A stretch of 58,323 nt of DNA, from NCBI RefSeq assembly GCF_002086125.1, contig NZ_MVHG01000025.1, positions 1 to 58,323 of the forward strand. Direction: 5' to 3'. The stretch is from Mycobacterium arosiense ATCC BAA-1401 = DSM 45069. Lineage in GTDB: Bacteria > Actinomycetota > Actinomycetes > Mycobacteriales > Mycobacteriaceae. Made by a program: the position numbers and the translations under genes. The notes under the pieces were generated by a model. That model was not told where the DNA came from. It made no database searches and saw only the letters and a program-made list of their open reading frames with translations. This document shows positions 1-7,158 of this stretch, in pieces (position 1 is the stretch's first letter; each line of letters starts with the position of its first letter).

Positions 1-397
1 GGGTGTCGCCGGACCGGACCCCCACGCTGATGTCGGGGGCGGGCACCCCGCGGTGTGCGGCGATGCGGGTGAGCCCGGCCAGGGGAGTGCGCAGGTTACG
101 CTCGACGTCGACGGCCAGCGCCTTGAGCGGGGAGACGTAGAGCACCCGGGTGCCGGGCGGACGCTCGGCCGAGCCGGCGAGGCTGTCCAGCGCCCACAGG
201 AACGCCGCCAGCGTCTTGCCCGACCCGGTGGGGGCGATCACCAGGGTGTTGTGGCCGTCGGCGATGGCGTTCCAGGCGTCGGCCTGCGCGGTGGTGGGTG
301 CGTCAAAGGTGCTGGTGAACCACTCGCGGGTGATCGCGCTGAACCGGCCCAACGGATCGGGACGGCCAACCGGTGCGGAATCGACGCGAGTGCTCAC
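1..397 (-). CDS. lhr: Lhr-type ATP-dependent helicase, N-terminal part (cut by window edge)
   Basis: Large superfamily 2 DNA helicase of the Lhr family, which acts in DNA repair. Reading leftwards from a GTG start, 132 codons are visible before the window ends. The product opens with STRVDSAPVGRPDPLGRFS, then has a Q-motif-like stretch (PTTAQADAW), the Walker A loop APTGSGKT and a motif Ia stretch (YVSPLKALAVDVERNL), all standard for the first RecA-like lobe. The nearby ATG at about 402-404 runs into a stop after three codons, so the GTG is the likely start. The TetR gene just upstream lies on the same strand, 35 bp away, as in M. tuberculosis Rv3295-Rv3296. Confidence 0.9.
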   Translation of the reverse strand, partial: MSTRVDSAPVGRPDPLGRFSAITREWFTSTFDAPTTAQADAWNAIADGHNTLVIAPTGSGKTLAAFLWALDSLAGSAERPPGTRVLYVSPLKALAVDVERNLRTPLAGLTRIAAHRGVPAPDISVGVRSGDT

Positions 398-432
398 CTG
401 TCCATGGTGCCAACGGGCACCGACACGGGACG

Positions 433-1104
433 CTAGCGCGGCTCGATACGAGCGGTCGCCATCGCGTGGGACAGTTCCTCGGGGATCTCGGGGACCCGGG
501 CGATGGCGTCGAACAAAGAGTGCGCGCAGGCGTCGGCCAGGCGATCGGCACTGGTGGTGGGGTCGATGATGCGTTGCCGGCACAGCTCGAAGGTGAACGC
601 CAACCAGCCGTGGCAGATCACCCGGAGGTCCCGCTCGACGTCGGGTTCCAGCTTCCCCGCGGGGGTCTTGGCCACGAGGTCGCTGATCCGGCTCATGATG
701 TGCTCGAGCTGACGGTTCTTGGCCTCGTCGTCGACACCCAACAGGACCGGGTCGGAACGGCCCAGGCCGACGTAGGCGGCCCACGCGGCCTCGGGGTTCT
801 GCTCGTGGTAGGCCATGTAGGCCATCACCCCGGTCCGGACCTCTTCGTACATGGTCAGGCCGGTGGCGTCGTCCATGTTGGTGTTCTCATACAAGCGGTC
901 GGCCTCGTCCTTGACCACCGCCGCGAAAAATGCCCGTTTGTCGGGGAAGTAGTGGTACATCAGGGCCCGCGACACCCCGGCGCGTTCCGCGATTTCATCG
1001 ATGCGGACCTCGTCGTAGGGCCGCTTCCCGAAGACCTCCGCCCCTAAAGCGAGCAGCTCAGCGCGTCGATCCTCGGGGGATAAGCGCCTGCGGGCTGTCG
1101 GCAT
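433..1104 (-). CDS. TetR-family transcriptional regulator (Rv3295-like)
   Basis: 223-residue TetR regulator. The N-terminal helix-turn-helix is clear (IDEIAERAGVSRALMYHYF at about residues 36-54, followed by DKRAFF). The C-terminal two thirds is the helical ligand and dimer domain. It starts at an ATG and is followed on the same strand by lhr, so the two may be cotranscribed. The 60 bp upstream contain CTCA/TGAG arms around 1118-1132, which could be a self-operator, but the palindrome is weak. The ligand and targets cannot be told from the sequence. Confidence 0.9.
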   Translation of the reverse strand: MPTARRRLSPEDRRAELLALGAEVFGKRPYDEVRIDEIAERAGVSRALMYHYFPDKRAFFAAVVKDEADRLYENTNMDDATGLTMYEEVRTGVMAYMAYHEQNPEAAWAAYVGLGRSDPVLLGVDDEAKNRQLEHIMSRISDLVAKTPAGKLEPDVERDLRVICHGWLAFTFELCRQRIIDPTTSADRLADACAHSLFDAIARVPEIPEELSHAMATARIEPR

Positions 1105-1164
1105 GTGTCAGATAGTACTCATACGACGTGAGACGCCGACCACTATGGATTCACCACTGTGGAT

Positions 1165-2694
1165 TCATCCGAACTGCACGCCCTGGGCCAGCGGTAGCTC
1201 GCCGGAATAATTGACGGTGTTGGTACTTCGACGCATGTAGGCCTTCCACGAGTCGGTGCCGGATTCGCGTCCGCCGCCGGTTTCCTTCTCTCCGCCGAAC
1301 GCGCCGCCGATCTCCGCGCCGGACGTGCCGATGTTGACATTGGCGATCCCGCAGTCGGATTCGGCCAGGAAGCGCTCGGCCTCACGCAGGTCGGTGGTGA
1401 AGATGGCCGACGAAAGCCCCTGCGGCACCCCATTGTTGAGGGCGATCGCGTCATCGAGCTCGTCGTAGGTCAGCACGTAGAGGATGGGCGCGAACGTCTC
1501 GGTCGCCACGACCGCGGTCTGCGCGGGCATCCGCACCAGCGCCGGCGCGACGTAGTAGGAACCCGGGTGTTGGGGAACCTCGGGATGGGTGCGCTCGCCC
1601 CCGATGACCTCGCCGCCGTCGGCGCGGGCCTGTTCCAGCGCCCCCACCATGTCGCGGTAGGCGGTCTCGTGGATCAGCGGTCCGACCAACGTGTCCGGCG
1701 CCGACGGGTCGCCGATCCGCAGCTGCCCGAAGGCCGACGCGACGCGCGCAACCACCTCGTCGGCCACCGAGCGGTGCACGATCAGCCGGCGCAGGGTGGT
1801 GCAGCGCTGCCCGGCGGTGCCGGCGGCCGCGAACACCACCGCCCGCACCGCGAGGTTCAGGTCGGCCGACGGCGTCACGATGGCGGCGTTGTTGCCGCCC
1901 AACTCCAGCAGCACCCTGCCGAACCGTGCTGCGACGCGGGGACCGACGGCCCGGCCCATCCCGACCGAACCGGTCGCCGACACCAGCGCGATGTGCGGGT
2001 CGTCCACCAGCAGCTCCCCGAGGTCGCGATCGCCCAGCACCAGCGAGCTCACCGCGGGCGGGGCCCCGACGTCTGCCGCGGCCCGGTCGATCAATGACTG
2101 GGTGGCCAGCGCCGTCAACGGTGTCAGCTCCGAGGGCTTCCACACCACCGGGTCGCCGCACACCAGGGCCAGCGCGGCGTTCCAGGCCCAGACGGCGACC
2201 GGGAAGTTGAACGCGGTGATCACCCCCACGACACCGAGCGGGTGCCAGGTCTCCAGCAGCCGGTGGCCGGGGCGTTCCGAGGTGATGGTGCGACCGTAGA
2301 GCTGGCGCGACAGCCCCACCGCGAACTGGCAGATGTCGATCATCTCCTGCACCTCGCCGGCCGCCTCGGAGGCGATCTTGCCGACCTCGAGGGTCACCAG
2401 GGTGGCCAGCTCGCCGCGGTGCGCGGTCAGCAGCTCGCCGAGCCGAGCCACCAGCGCGCCGCGCACCGGCGCCGGCGTGTCGCGCCACGCCGAAAACGCT
2501 TGAGCGGCTTCGCTGATCGCGTGCTCGGCCTGCTCGGGCGTGGTGGGCGCGACGGTGAACAGCACCTCGCCGGTGATCGGTGTGCTGGCCGGCATCCCGT
2601 GGCCGTCCGGCTCGCCGAGTGCGACCTCGGCGCCCATCGCACGCAGGGCATCACGCGCCCGGGCGCGCAACTCGTCAGCGGTCGGGAGATTCAT
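1165..2694 (-). CDS. pcd: L-piperidine-6-carboxylate (2-aminoadipate semialdehyde) dehydrogenase
   Basis: NAD-dependent aldehyde dehydrogenase of 509 residues, close to the ALDH7/Pcd group (Rv3293). It oxidises the semialdehyde made by Lat to 2-aminoadipate. Seen in the sequence: FNFP with Asn163, the cofactor-site Lys186 (VVWKPSE), catalytic Glu264 in LLELGGNN and nucleophile Cys298 in GQRCTT. All key residues are present. Its ATG overlaps the stop of the upstream DUF1338 gene by 4 bp (ATGA), so the two are translationally coupled. The nearby lat and lrpA genes support a lysine degradation role. In M. tuberculosis Rv3294c lies beside it; that gene is absent here. Confidence 0.93.
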   Translation of the reverse strand: MNLPTADELRARARDALRAMGAEVALGEPDGHGMPASTPITGEVLFTVAPTTPEQAEHAISEAAQAFSAWRDTPAPVRGALVARLGELLTAHRGELATLVTLEVGKIASEAAGEVQEMIDICQFAVGLSRQLYGRTITSERPGHRLLETWHPLGVVGVITAFNFPVAVWAWNAALALVCGDPVVWKPSELTPLTALATQSLIDRAAADVGAPPAVSSLVLGDRDLGELLVDDPHIALVSATGSVGMGRAVGPRVAARFGRVLLELGGNNAAIVTPSADLNLAVRAVVFAAAGTAGQRCTTLRRLIVHRSVADEVVARVASAFGQLRIGDPSAPDTLVGPLIHETAYRDMVGALEQARADGGEVIGGERTHPEVPQHPGSYYVAPALVRMPAQTAVVATETFAPILYVLTYDELDDAIALNNGVPQGLSSAIFTTDLREAERFLAESDCGIANVNIGTSGAEIGGAFGGEKETGGGRESGTDSWKAYMRRSTNTVNYSGELPLAQGVQFG

Positions 2695-3941
2695 CCGGAG
2701 ACCTCCTGGCAGAGCGCCTCATAAAGGGTGTACGGATCGTAGATCTCGCGGCCCATGGCCCCCGCCAGCCACGGGGCGTCGTAACCGGAATCGTCGGGGC
2801 CATCAGCGTTTTCGAGGCCGGCGTCGGCATCCAGGTTCGACCGGAAGATGCCCGCCGCCGACGCGGGCAGGAAGTCCTCGTAGACGATCGGCGCCGACGG
2901 GTCACCGCCGCGGTAATAGGCCAGCCCGTCGGCGGCCATCTCCGCATCGGTGCCGCCGAAGTGCTGCGCCCACACCGCGGCCGGGTCCGCGGCGCCCATC
3001 GCGGCGTCGTAGCGTCGCCGCCCCTCCGGCGTCAGCGCGACACCGCGCGCCTCCACTTCGCCGAAGCGCACTCGCAGCGTCCCCTCGGTGATGCGGCCGT
3101 CGTCGCGGAAGCGGCGGGGTTCGGCCAGGGCGCGAAATGACGTCTGACGCAACAGCACCGCCGGGCCGTCGGTGCGCGGCGGGCCCTGGATGGCGTCGAT
3201 CATGGTGATGCCGCGCTGCGTCATCCGCCGGTGCAGCTCGTCGATGTCGAGCACCCGCGGCGTCAGGTGGTTGATGTGGGTGCTGCCGACGCCGGCGATG
3301 TCGGCGGCCACACCCGAGATCCGCGACAGTTCGTCGTACCAGGACCGCTCGATCGGCTCACCGGACAGCGCGAACGCCGCCACCGCCGCCGCGACGAACC
3401 CCGGCGCTTGGTCGGCGTCGCAGCCGCCCGCGGCGGCGATGACCCGCGCCCGGGCCAGCAGCGCGGGGTCGAACAGTTGGCGCCGGGCCACGAAGGTTTC
3501 GATGCGGCGGCGCAGGTCGCCGTCGAAGTAGCGCGGGTCGCGGGTGGCCAGCATGGAGGTGAACACCCGGAAGGGGTTGCGCGACAACTCTTCTGGATCG
3601 ATGGGCCGAAACGCGGTCGACACCACCGGGACGGGTGACGCGGCGCGACGCAGGTCGTAGTAGCCGACCGGCAGCATGCCGAACGCGGCGAAAAGGTCGG
3701 CGACGGCGGCCAATTCGGCCGGACTGCCCACCCGGATGGCGCCGTGCCGCTCGGCGGTGACCCGCCGCAGCGAGCCGAAACGCTCGGCGTCGGCATGGCC
3801 CGCCGCGTAATCGGCGTTGACCTGCTCGCTGACCTCGACCAGGGTGCCATATGCCGGCACCTCGGCGGCGTACATCGCCGACAACCCCGCGGCGAACCGC
3901 TCCCGAAGCTGCCAGGCGTCCAGCCAGTTCGTGCGGGTCAC
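2691..3941 (-). CDS. DUF1338 / HglS-type 2-oxoadipate dioxygenase-decarboxylase (Rv3292-like)
   Basis: 416-residue protein of the DUF1338 family, whose characterised Pseudomonas putida member HglS converts 2-oxoadipate to 2-hydroxyglutarate with O2 in lysine breakdown. Conserved family blocks are visible: RHGAIR with His66 and Arg70, VGYYDL, STAFRPID, NPFRVFTS, HINHLTPR (His221 and His224), LLRQTSF, RFGEVEARGVALTP (Glu294 or Glu296) and YEDFLPASAAGIF. The two His and the Glu correspond to the metal site as I recall it for HglS. The start is GTG (VTRTNW); the open frame continues upstream but there overlaps lrpA. It lies 30 bp from divergent lrpA and overlaps pcd. Older annotation of the M. 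tuberculosis homologue is hypothetical; the function here is inferred from family and context. Confidence 0.85.
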   Translation of the reverse strand: MTRTNWLDAWQLRERFAAGLSAMYAAEVPAYGTLVEVSEQVNADYAAGHADAERFGSLRRVTAERHGAIRVGSPAELAAVADLFAAFGMLPVGYYDLRRAASPVPVVSTAFRPIDPEELSRNPFRVFTSMLATRDPRYFDGDLRRRIETFVARRQLFDPALLARARVIAAAGGCDADQAPGFVAAAVAAFALSGEPIERSWYDELSRISGVAADIAGVGSTHINHLTPRVLDIDELHRRMTQRGITMIDAIQGPPRTDGPAVLLRQTSFRALAEPRRFRDDGRITEGTLRVRFGEVEARGVALTPEGRRRYDAAMGAADPAAVWAQHFGGTDAEMAADGLAYYRGGDPSAPIVYEDFLPASAAGIFRSNLDADAGLENADGPDDSGYDAPWLAGAMGREIYDPYTLYEALCQEVSG

Positions 3942-3959
3942 GGCGGCCCGTTCCTGCGA

Positions 3960-3965
3960 TAGTCT
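3960..3965 (+). promoter_or_regulatory. Putative -10 box of a leaderless lrpA transcript
   Basis: TAGTCT ends 7 nt before the lrpA ATG, the spacing expected if transcription starts at the A of the start codon. No ribosome binding site is visible in the 30-bp gap shared with the divergent DUF1338 gene. Confidence 0.45.
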
Positions 3966-3971
3966 CCGGCC

Positions 3972-4424
3972 ATGAGTGAGACGCTCGACGAGGTCGACCG
4001 GATCCTGGTGCGCGAGCTGGTCGCCGACGGCCGCGCGACGCTGGCGGAGCTGGCCGCCAGCGCCCGGCTGTCGGTCTCGGCGGTGCAGTCGCGGGTGCGC
4101 AGGCTCGAGGCGCGCGGCGTCATCTCGGGATACTCGGCGCGCATCGACCCGGAGGCGGTCGGGCACCTGCTGTCGGCGTTCGTGGCCATCACTCCCTTGG
4201 ATCCCTCTCAACCCGATGATGCGCCCGCCCGCCTCGAGCACATCGAGGAGATCGAATCGTGTCACTCGGTGGCCGGTGAGGAGAGCTACGTCCTGCTGGT
4301 GCGCGTCGAGTCCGCCCGGGCGCTGGAAGATCTGCTGCAGCGGATCCGGACCACCGCGAACGTCAGGACGCGAAGCACCATCATATTGAATACTTTTTAC
4401 ACAGATAGGCAACGAATACCATAA
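3972..4424 (+). CDS. lrpA: Lrp/AsnC-family regulator
   Basis: 150-residue Lrp/AsnC regulator (Rv3291c-like). Residues 1-60 hold the winged helix-turn-helix (DRILVRELVADGRATLAEL, then SVSAVQSRVRRLEARGVI). The rest is the RAM ligand and assembly domain. M. tuberculosis LrpA forms octamers and binds the lrpA-lat intergenic DNA. Divergent to the DUF1338-pcd pair and upstream of lat, it sits where a regulator of lysine catabolism would be expected. The last ~15 codons run into very AT-rich DNA that also holds a palindrome, so the C-terminal tail may have been extended by drift of the stop codon. Confidence 0.92.
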   Translation: MSETLDEVDRILVRELVADGRATLAELAASARLSVSAVQSRVRRLEARGVISGYSARIDPEAVGHLLSAFVAITPLDPSQPDDAPARLEHIEEIESCHSVAGEESYVLLVRVESARALEDLLQRIRTTANVRTRSTIILNTFYTDRQRIP

Positions 4425-4437
4425 AATATACGGTATT
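4415..4437 (+). promoter_or_regulatory. Palindromic candidate Lrp operator
   Basis: AATACCATA, a 5-nt AT spacer and TACGGTATT form an inverted repeat with one mismatch in nine. It lies across the lrpA stop and 31 bp before lat, inside an 85-bp AT-rich island (about 4380-4465) that also carries ACTTTTTAC and CCGTAAAAG half-site-like words. Position and symmetry fit an LrpA-binding site controlling lat; binding itself is inferred. Confidence 0.6.
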
Positions 4438-4467
4438 TGCCTTATGATTCCGTAAAAGTCGGCTACC

Positions 4468-5820
4468 ATGAGCGGCATGACCGCGACCATGGACCGCTGC
4501 ACCGGTCGGCGCATCGGGCCGGCGCGGGTGCACGAGGTGCTGGCGCGCAGCATCCTTGTCGACGGCTTCGACTTCGTGCTCGACCTGGCCCGCTCCGCCG
4601 GCTCTTACCTGTATGACGCCCGCGACGGGCGGCGCTACCTGGACATGTTCACCTTCTTCGCCTCGTCGGCGCTGGGCATGAACCACCCCGCGCTCGTGAA
4701 CGACGAGCAGTTTCGCGTGGAGCTGACCCGGGCCGCGCTGAACAAGCCCAGCAACTCCGACGTGTACTCGGTCGCGATGGCCCGCTTCGTGCAGACCTTC
4801 GCCCGGGTGTTGGGCGACCCGGCCCTGCCGCACCTGTTCTTCGTCGACGGCGGCGCGCTCGCGGTGGAGAACGCGCTCAAGGTGGCGTTCGACTGGAAGA
4901 GCCGGTTCAACGAAGCGCGCGGGATCGATCCGGGGCTGGGGACCCGGGTGCTGCACCTGCGCGGGGCGTTTCACGGCCGCAGCGGATACACGCTGTCGCT
5001 GACCAACACCAACCCGGTCACAGTGGACCGCTTCCCCACGTTCGACTGGCCGCGCATCGATGCCCCGTTCATCCGGCCCGGCCTGGACGCGCCGGCCATG
5101 GCGGCGGCCGAAGCCGAGTCGCTGCGCCAGGCCCGCGCGGCCTTCCGATCGCACCCGCACGACATCGCCTGCTTCGTGGCCGAGCCCATCCAGGGCGAGG
5201 GCGGCGACCGTCACTTCCGGCCCGAGTTCTTCGCGGCGATGCGCGAGCTGTGCGACGAGCACGACGCCCTGCTGATCTTCGACGAGGTGCAGACCGGCTG
5301 CGGCCTGACCGGAACGCCTTGGGCCTACCAGCAATTGGGCGTTCAGCCCGATGTGGTGGCGTTCGGCAAGAAGACCCAGGTGTGCGGCATCATGGCGGGC
5401 CGCCGCGTCGACGAGGTCACCGACAACGTCTTCGCGGTCTCCTCGCGGCTGAACTCGACGTGGGGCGGCAACCTGGCCGACATGGTGCGCGCCCGCCGCA
5501 TCCTGGAGGTGATCGAGGCCGACGACTTGTTCGACCACGCCGCCGAGCAGGGCGCCCACCTGCGCGAGTGCCTCGACGAGCTCGCCGGCGAGTTCCCCGG
5601 CCTGGTGCTCGACCCCCGCGGGCGCGGCCTGATGTGTGCGTTCAGCCTGCCGAGCGCCGCTGACCGCGACGAGCTGCTCCGCCTGCTGTGGCGGCGGGCG
5701 GTGATCGTGCTGCCCTCGGGTGACGACGGTGTCCGGTTCCGCCCGGCGCTGACCGTGTCACGCGCGGAGATCGACGCCGCGATCCGCGCCATCCGCGGCG
5801 CGCTGCGGGCGCTGCCGTAG
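4468..5820 (+). CDS. lat: L-lysine epsilon-aminotransferase
   Basis: 450-residue PLP enzyme (Rv3290c-like) that moves the epsilon-amino group of lysine to 2-oxoglutarate, giving 2-aminoadipate semialdehyde for Pcd. Near-identical family blocks are seen: LNKPSNSDVYSVAMARFV, GALAVENALK, HLRGAFHGRSGYTLS, FVAEPIQGEGGDRHFRPEF, FDEVQTGCGLTG and VAFGKKTQ, where Lys301 is the PLP Schiff-base lysine. C-terminal LDPRGRGLMCAFSLP is also conserved. ATG at 4468 is used; a second ATG lies 4 codons downstream. The N-terminal ~20 residues differ from M. tuberculosis. Lat is strongly induced in persistence models of M. tuberculosis. Confidence 0.95.
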   Translation: MSGMTATMDRCTGRRIGPARVHEVLARSILVDGFDFVLDLARSAGSYLYDARDGRRYLDMFTFFASSALGMNHPALVNDEQFRVELTRAALNKPSNSDVYSVAMARFVQTFARVLGDPALPHLFFVDGGALAVENALKVAFDWKSRFNEARGIDPGLGTRVLHLRGAFHGRSGYTLSLTNTNPVTVDRFPTFDWPRIDAPFIRPGLDAPAMAAAEAESLRQARAAFRSHPHDIACFVAEPIQGEGGDRHFRPEFFAAMRELCDEHDALLIFDEVQTGCGLTGTPWAYQQLGVQPDVVAFGKKTQVCGIMAGRRVDEVTDNVFAVSSRLNSTWGGNLADMVRARRILEVIEADDLFDHAAEQGAHLRECLDELAGEFPGLVLDPRGRGLMCAFSLPSAADRDELLRLLWRRAVIVLPSGDDGVRFRPALTVSRAEIDAAIRAIRGALRALP

Positions 5821-5842
5821 GCCCTTGACCTCGCGCCGAGCC

Positions 5843-5869
5843 GGTTTACCCCGGTTTGCCGCGGGGTAT
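5843..5869 (+). promoter_or_regulatory. SigF-type promoter upstream of the Rv3289c-usfY genes
   Basis: GGTTT and GGGTAT separated by 16 bp match the mycobacterial SigF consensus (GGTTT-N15..18-GGGTAT). The site lies about 120 bp before the first gene of the sigF group, which suggests SigF drives its own upstream genes. Confidence 0.65.
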
Positions 5870-5991
5870 TTGACCCCGTGCGCATCCCGTCGCTATGAGC
5901 GCGGGATTGCCGTCCACAAGCTAGCGCGTAACCAATGCGACGCGGCGGACGATAAAAGTTAAGCGTGGAGCCCGAAGGGGAGGTGACAACG

Positions 5992-6375
5992 ATGCAGAAA
6001 GCGGATGCGCGATCCGGTGGTGATCGCCTGGGGCAGGAGGACGGCGAGGTGCTGGCCGCCGTCCGGTTCACCGTGCTGGCCACGCTCGCTGCCGTCGGCT
6101 TCCTGTTGATCGCGGCGGTGTGGGTGAGTACCTGCCCGGGAGTGAATGTGGACACCGTGGCGTGCGGTCCGCCGCAGCGCACCCTGTTGGCCTTCGGCGG
6201 CCCGCTGATCGCCCTGGCGGGCGGAATCTGGGCGTTCGTGCGCACCTATCGGGTATGGAAGGCCGAGGGAACCTGGTGGGGCTGGCACGGCGCGGGCTGG
6301 TTTTTGCTGACCGAGATGGCGCTCATGGTCGCCATGGGTGTCGCTCCGATCGCGGGGCCGGTGCTGGCTCTTTAG
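5992..6375 (+). CDS. Small membrane protein of the sigF locus (Rv3289c-like)
   Basis: 127-residue protein with three or so hydrophobic segments (about residues 28-48, 65-85 and 105-125) and short charged loops; WKAEGTWWGWHG lies in a loop. No known catalytic motif. ATG at 5992 is preferred over an in-frame GTG at 5965 because a GGGGAGG ribosome binding site lies 9 nt before it and the resulting length is close to the M. tuberculosis homologue (125 residues). First gene after a SigF-type promoter and followed by usfY, so probably part of the SigF regulon. Role unknown. Confidence 0.8.
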   Translation: MQKADARSGGDRLGQEDGEVLAAVRFTVLATLAAVGFLLIAAVWVSTCPGVNVDTVACGPPQRTLLAFGGPLIALAGGIWAFVRTYRVWKAEGTWWGWHGAGWFLLTEMALMVAMGVAPIAGPVLAL

Positions 6376-6422
6376 CTTTGTTCTCCCGCGATCTAACGTG
6401 GATGGTGCGGTGAGGAGCAGCT

Positions 6423-6734
6423 ATGGGAGACACCTATCACGATCCCGTCGACCATCTGAGGACCACGCGGCCGCTCGCCGGCGAGTCGCTGATCGACGTC
6501 CTGCACTGGCCCGGGTACCTCTTAGTCGTCGGGGGCGTGATCGGGGCTTGCGGCAGTCTCGCGGCCTTCGGCAGCGGCCACCACCATGAGGGCATGACCG
6601 CGGGGATCGTCGCGGTCATCGCCGCGGTGCTGGGGCTGGCCTGGCTGGCGGTGGAGCACCGCAGGATTCGCCGGATCGCCGATCGCTGGTACACCGAACA
6701 TCCCGAGGTGCACCGGCAGTGGCCGGCCAGCTAA
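6423..6734 (+). CDS. usfY: UsfY, SigF-locus membrane protein
   Basis: 103-residue protein with an N-terminal soluble part (YHDPVDHLRTTRPLAGESLIDV begins at residue 5, given here only as a landmark from Y5 to V26), two hydrophobic segments at about 29-48 and 58-78, and a charged tail ending HRQWPAS. It matches UsfY (Rv3288c), a mycobacterial gene of unknown function upstream of usfX-sigF. An AGGAG ribosome binding site sits 6 nt before the ATG. The order Rv3289c-usfY-usfX-sigF is kept, but usfY and usfX are separated here by 424 bp instead of being tightly packed. Confidence 0.82.
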   Translation: MGDTYHDPVDHLRTTRPLAGESLIDVLHWPGYLLVVGGVIGACGSLAAFGSGHHHEGMTAGIVAVIAAVLGLAWLAVEHRRIRRIADRWYTEHPEVHRQWPAS

Positions 6735-6829
6735 CGCCGGCACGATACTCGGTCGCGTGTGACGGCATTTCCGGCGGTGACCTGCCCCGGCACCGTGCCG
6801 TGTGAAATGGCGCAAGAAAGCCAATTGCG

Positions 6830-6856
6830 GGATTACGGGCGGGGACTAGTGGGTAT
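6830..6856 (+). promoter_or_regulatory. SigF-type promoter for usfX-sigF
   Basis: GGATT, 16 bp, GGGTAT. The -10 is a perfect SigF match and the -35 differs from GGTTT by one base. It lies about 300 bp before the usfX ATG, fits the known SigF autoregulation of usfX-sigF in mycobacteria, and would give a long leader that covers the antisense ORF. Confidence 0.6.
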
Positions 6857-6901
6857 CAAGTCTGCACCATGATGAGTGCCGGAACGGTTGCGTTTGCGTG
6901 G

Positions 6902-7051
6902 TCACCCCATCATGGGGGACAAAATCACGAACACACCGACATAAACACCTACTGCGACGAGGATCAAGACGACCAGCGTGATTCCGGCGATCAATGCGAC
7001 GCGCCTATACCGGCGCGTCGCGTCTGTGTCGGTCGTGCCAGGCCCATCCAC
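6902..7051 (-). CDS. Antisense small membrane protein (49 aa), candidate SigF-regulated
   Basis: A GTG-started ORF on the opposite strand between usfY and usfX. The product has a polar, basic N-terminus (DGPGTTDTDATRRYRR) followed by one strong hydrophobic helix at residues 18-45 (ALIAGITLVVLILVAVGVYV is its first part) and ends SPMMG. This is the layout of a single-pass small membrane protein with a positive-inside start. A stop lies 9 codons upstream, so GTG at 7051 is the only usual start. A SigF-like promoter (GGTTA-N15-GGGTAT) lies directly upstream. I do not recognise a named family. It is antisense to the usfX leader, so the transcript itself might also act on usfX. Confidence 0.5.
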   Translation of the reverse strand: MDGPGTTDTDATRRYRRVALIAGITLVVLILVAVGVYVGVFVILSPMMG

Positions 7052-7061
7052 ATCGGGCCGA

Positions 7062-7087
7062 ATACCCGGCGGCGATCATGACTAACC
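7062..7087 (-). promoter_or_regulatory. SigF-type promoter reading into the antisense small ORF
   Basis: On the minus strand: GGTTA, 15 bp, GGGTAT, with the -10 ending 11 nt before the GTG of the 49-residue ORF. One -35 base differs from GGTTT. It is the third SigF-like site in 1.3 kb. Confidence 0.55.
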
Positions 7088-7158
7088 GGCTCGAACGCGA
7101 GGTCCAGGGCGCTCTGCGAAGCAGTAGTAGTGTCAGTCGAACATTGCCGGGAGACCAT

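Larger units (their letters stand above)
6735..7158. other. 424-bp gap between usfY and usfX
   Basis: This gap holds a rightward SigF-like promoter (6830-6856), a leftward SigF-like promoter (7062-7087) and a 49-codon antisense membrane ORF (6902-7051). The plus-strand reading frame over the same bases is the polar mirror image of the hydrophobic antisense peptide and is not called as a gene. A GGGAG ribosome binding site for usfX ends the gap. Confidence 0.6.

Noticed and set aside
6869..7081. 70-codon plus-strand ORF between usfY and usfX
   Set aside because: Its polar, His/Asp-rich sequence is the exact mirror of the hydrophobic antisense peptide; the minus frame has a membrane helix and promoter, this has neither motif nor ribosome site.
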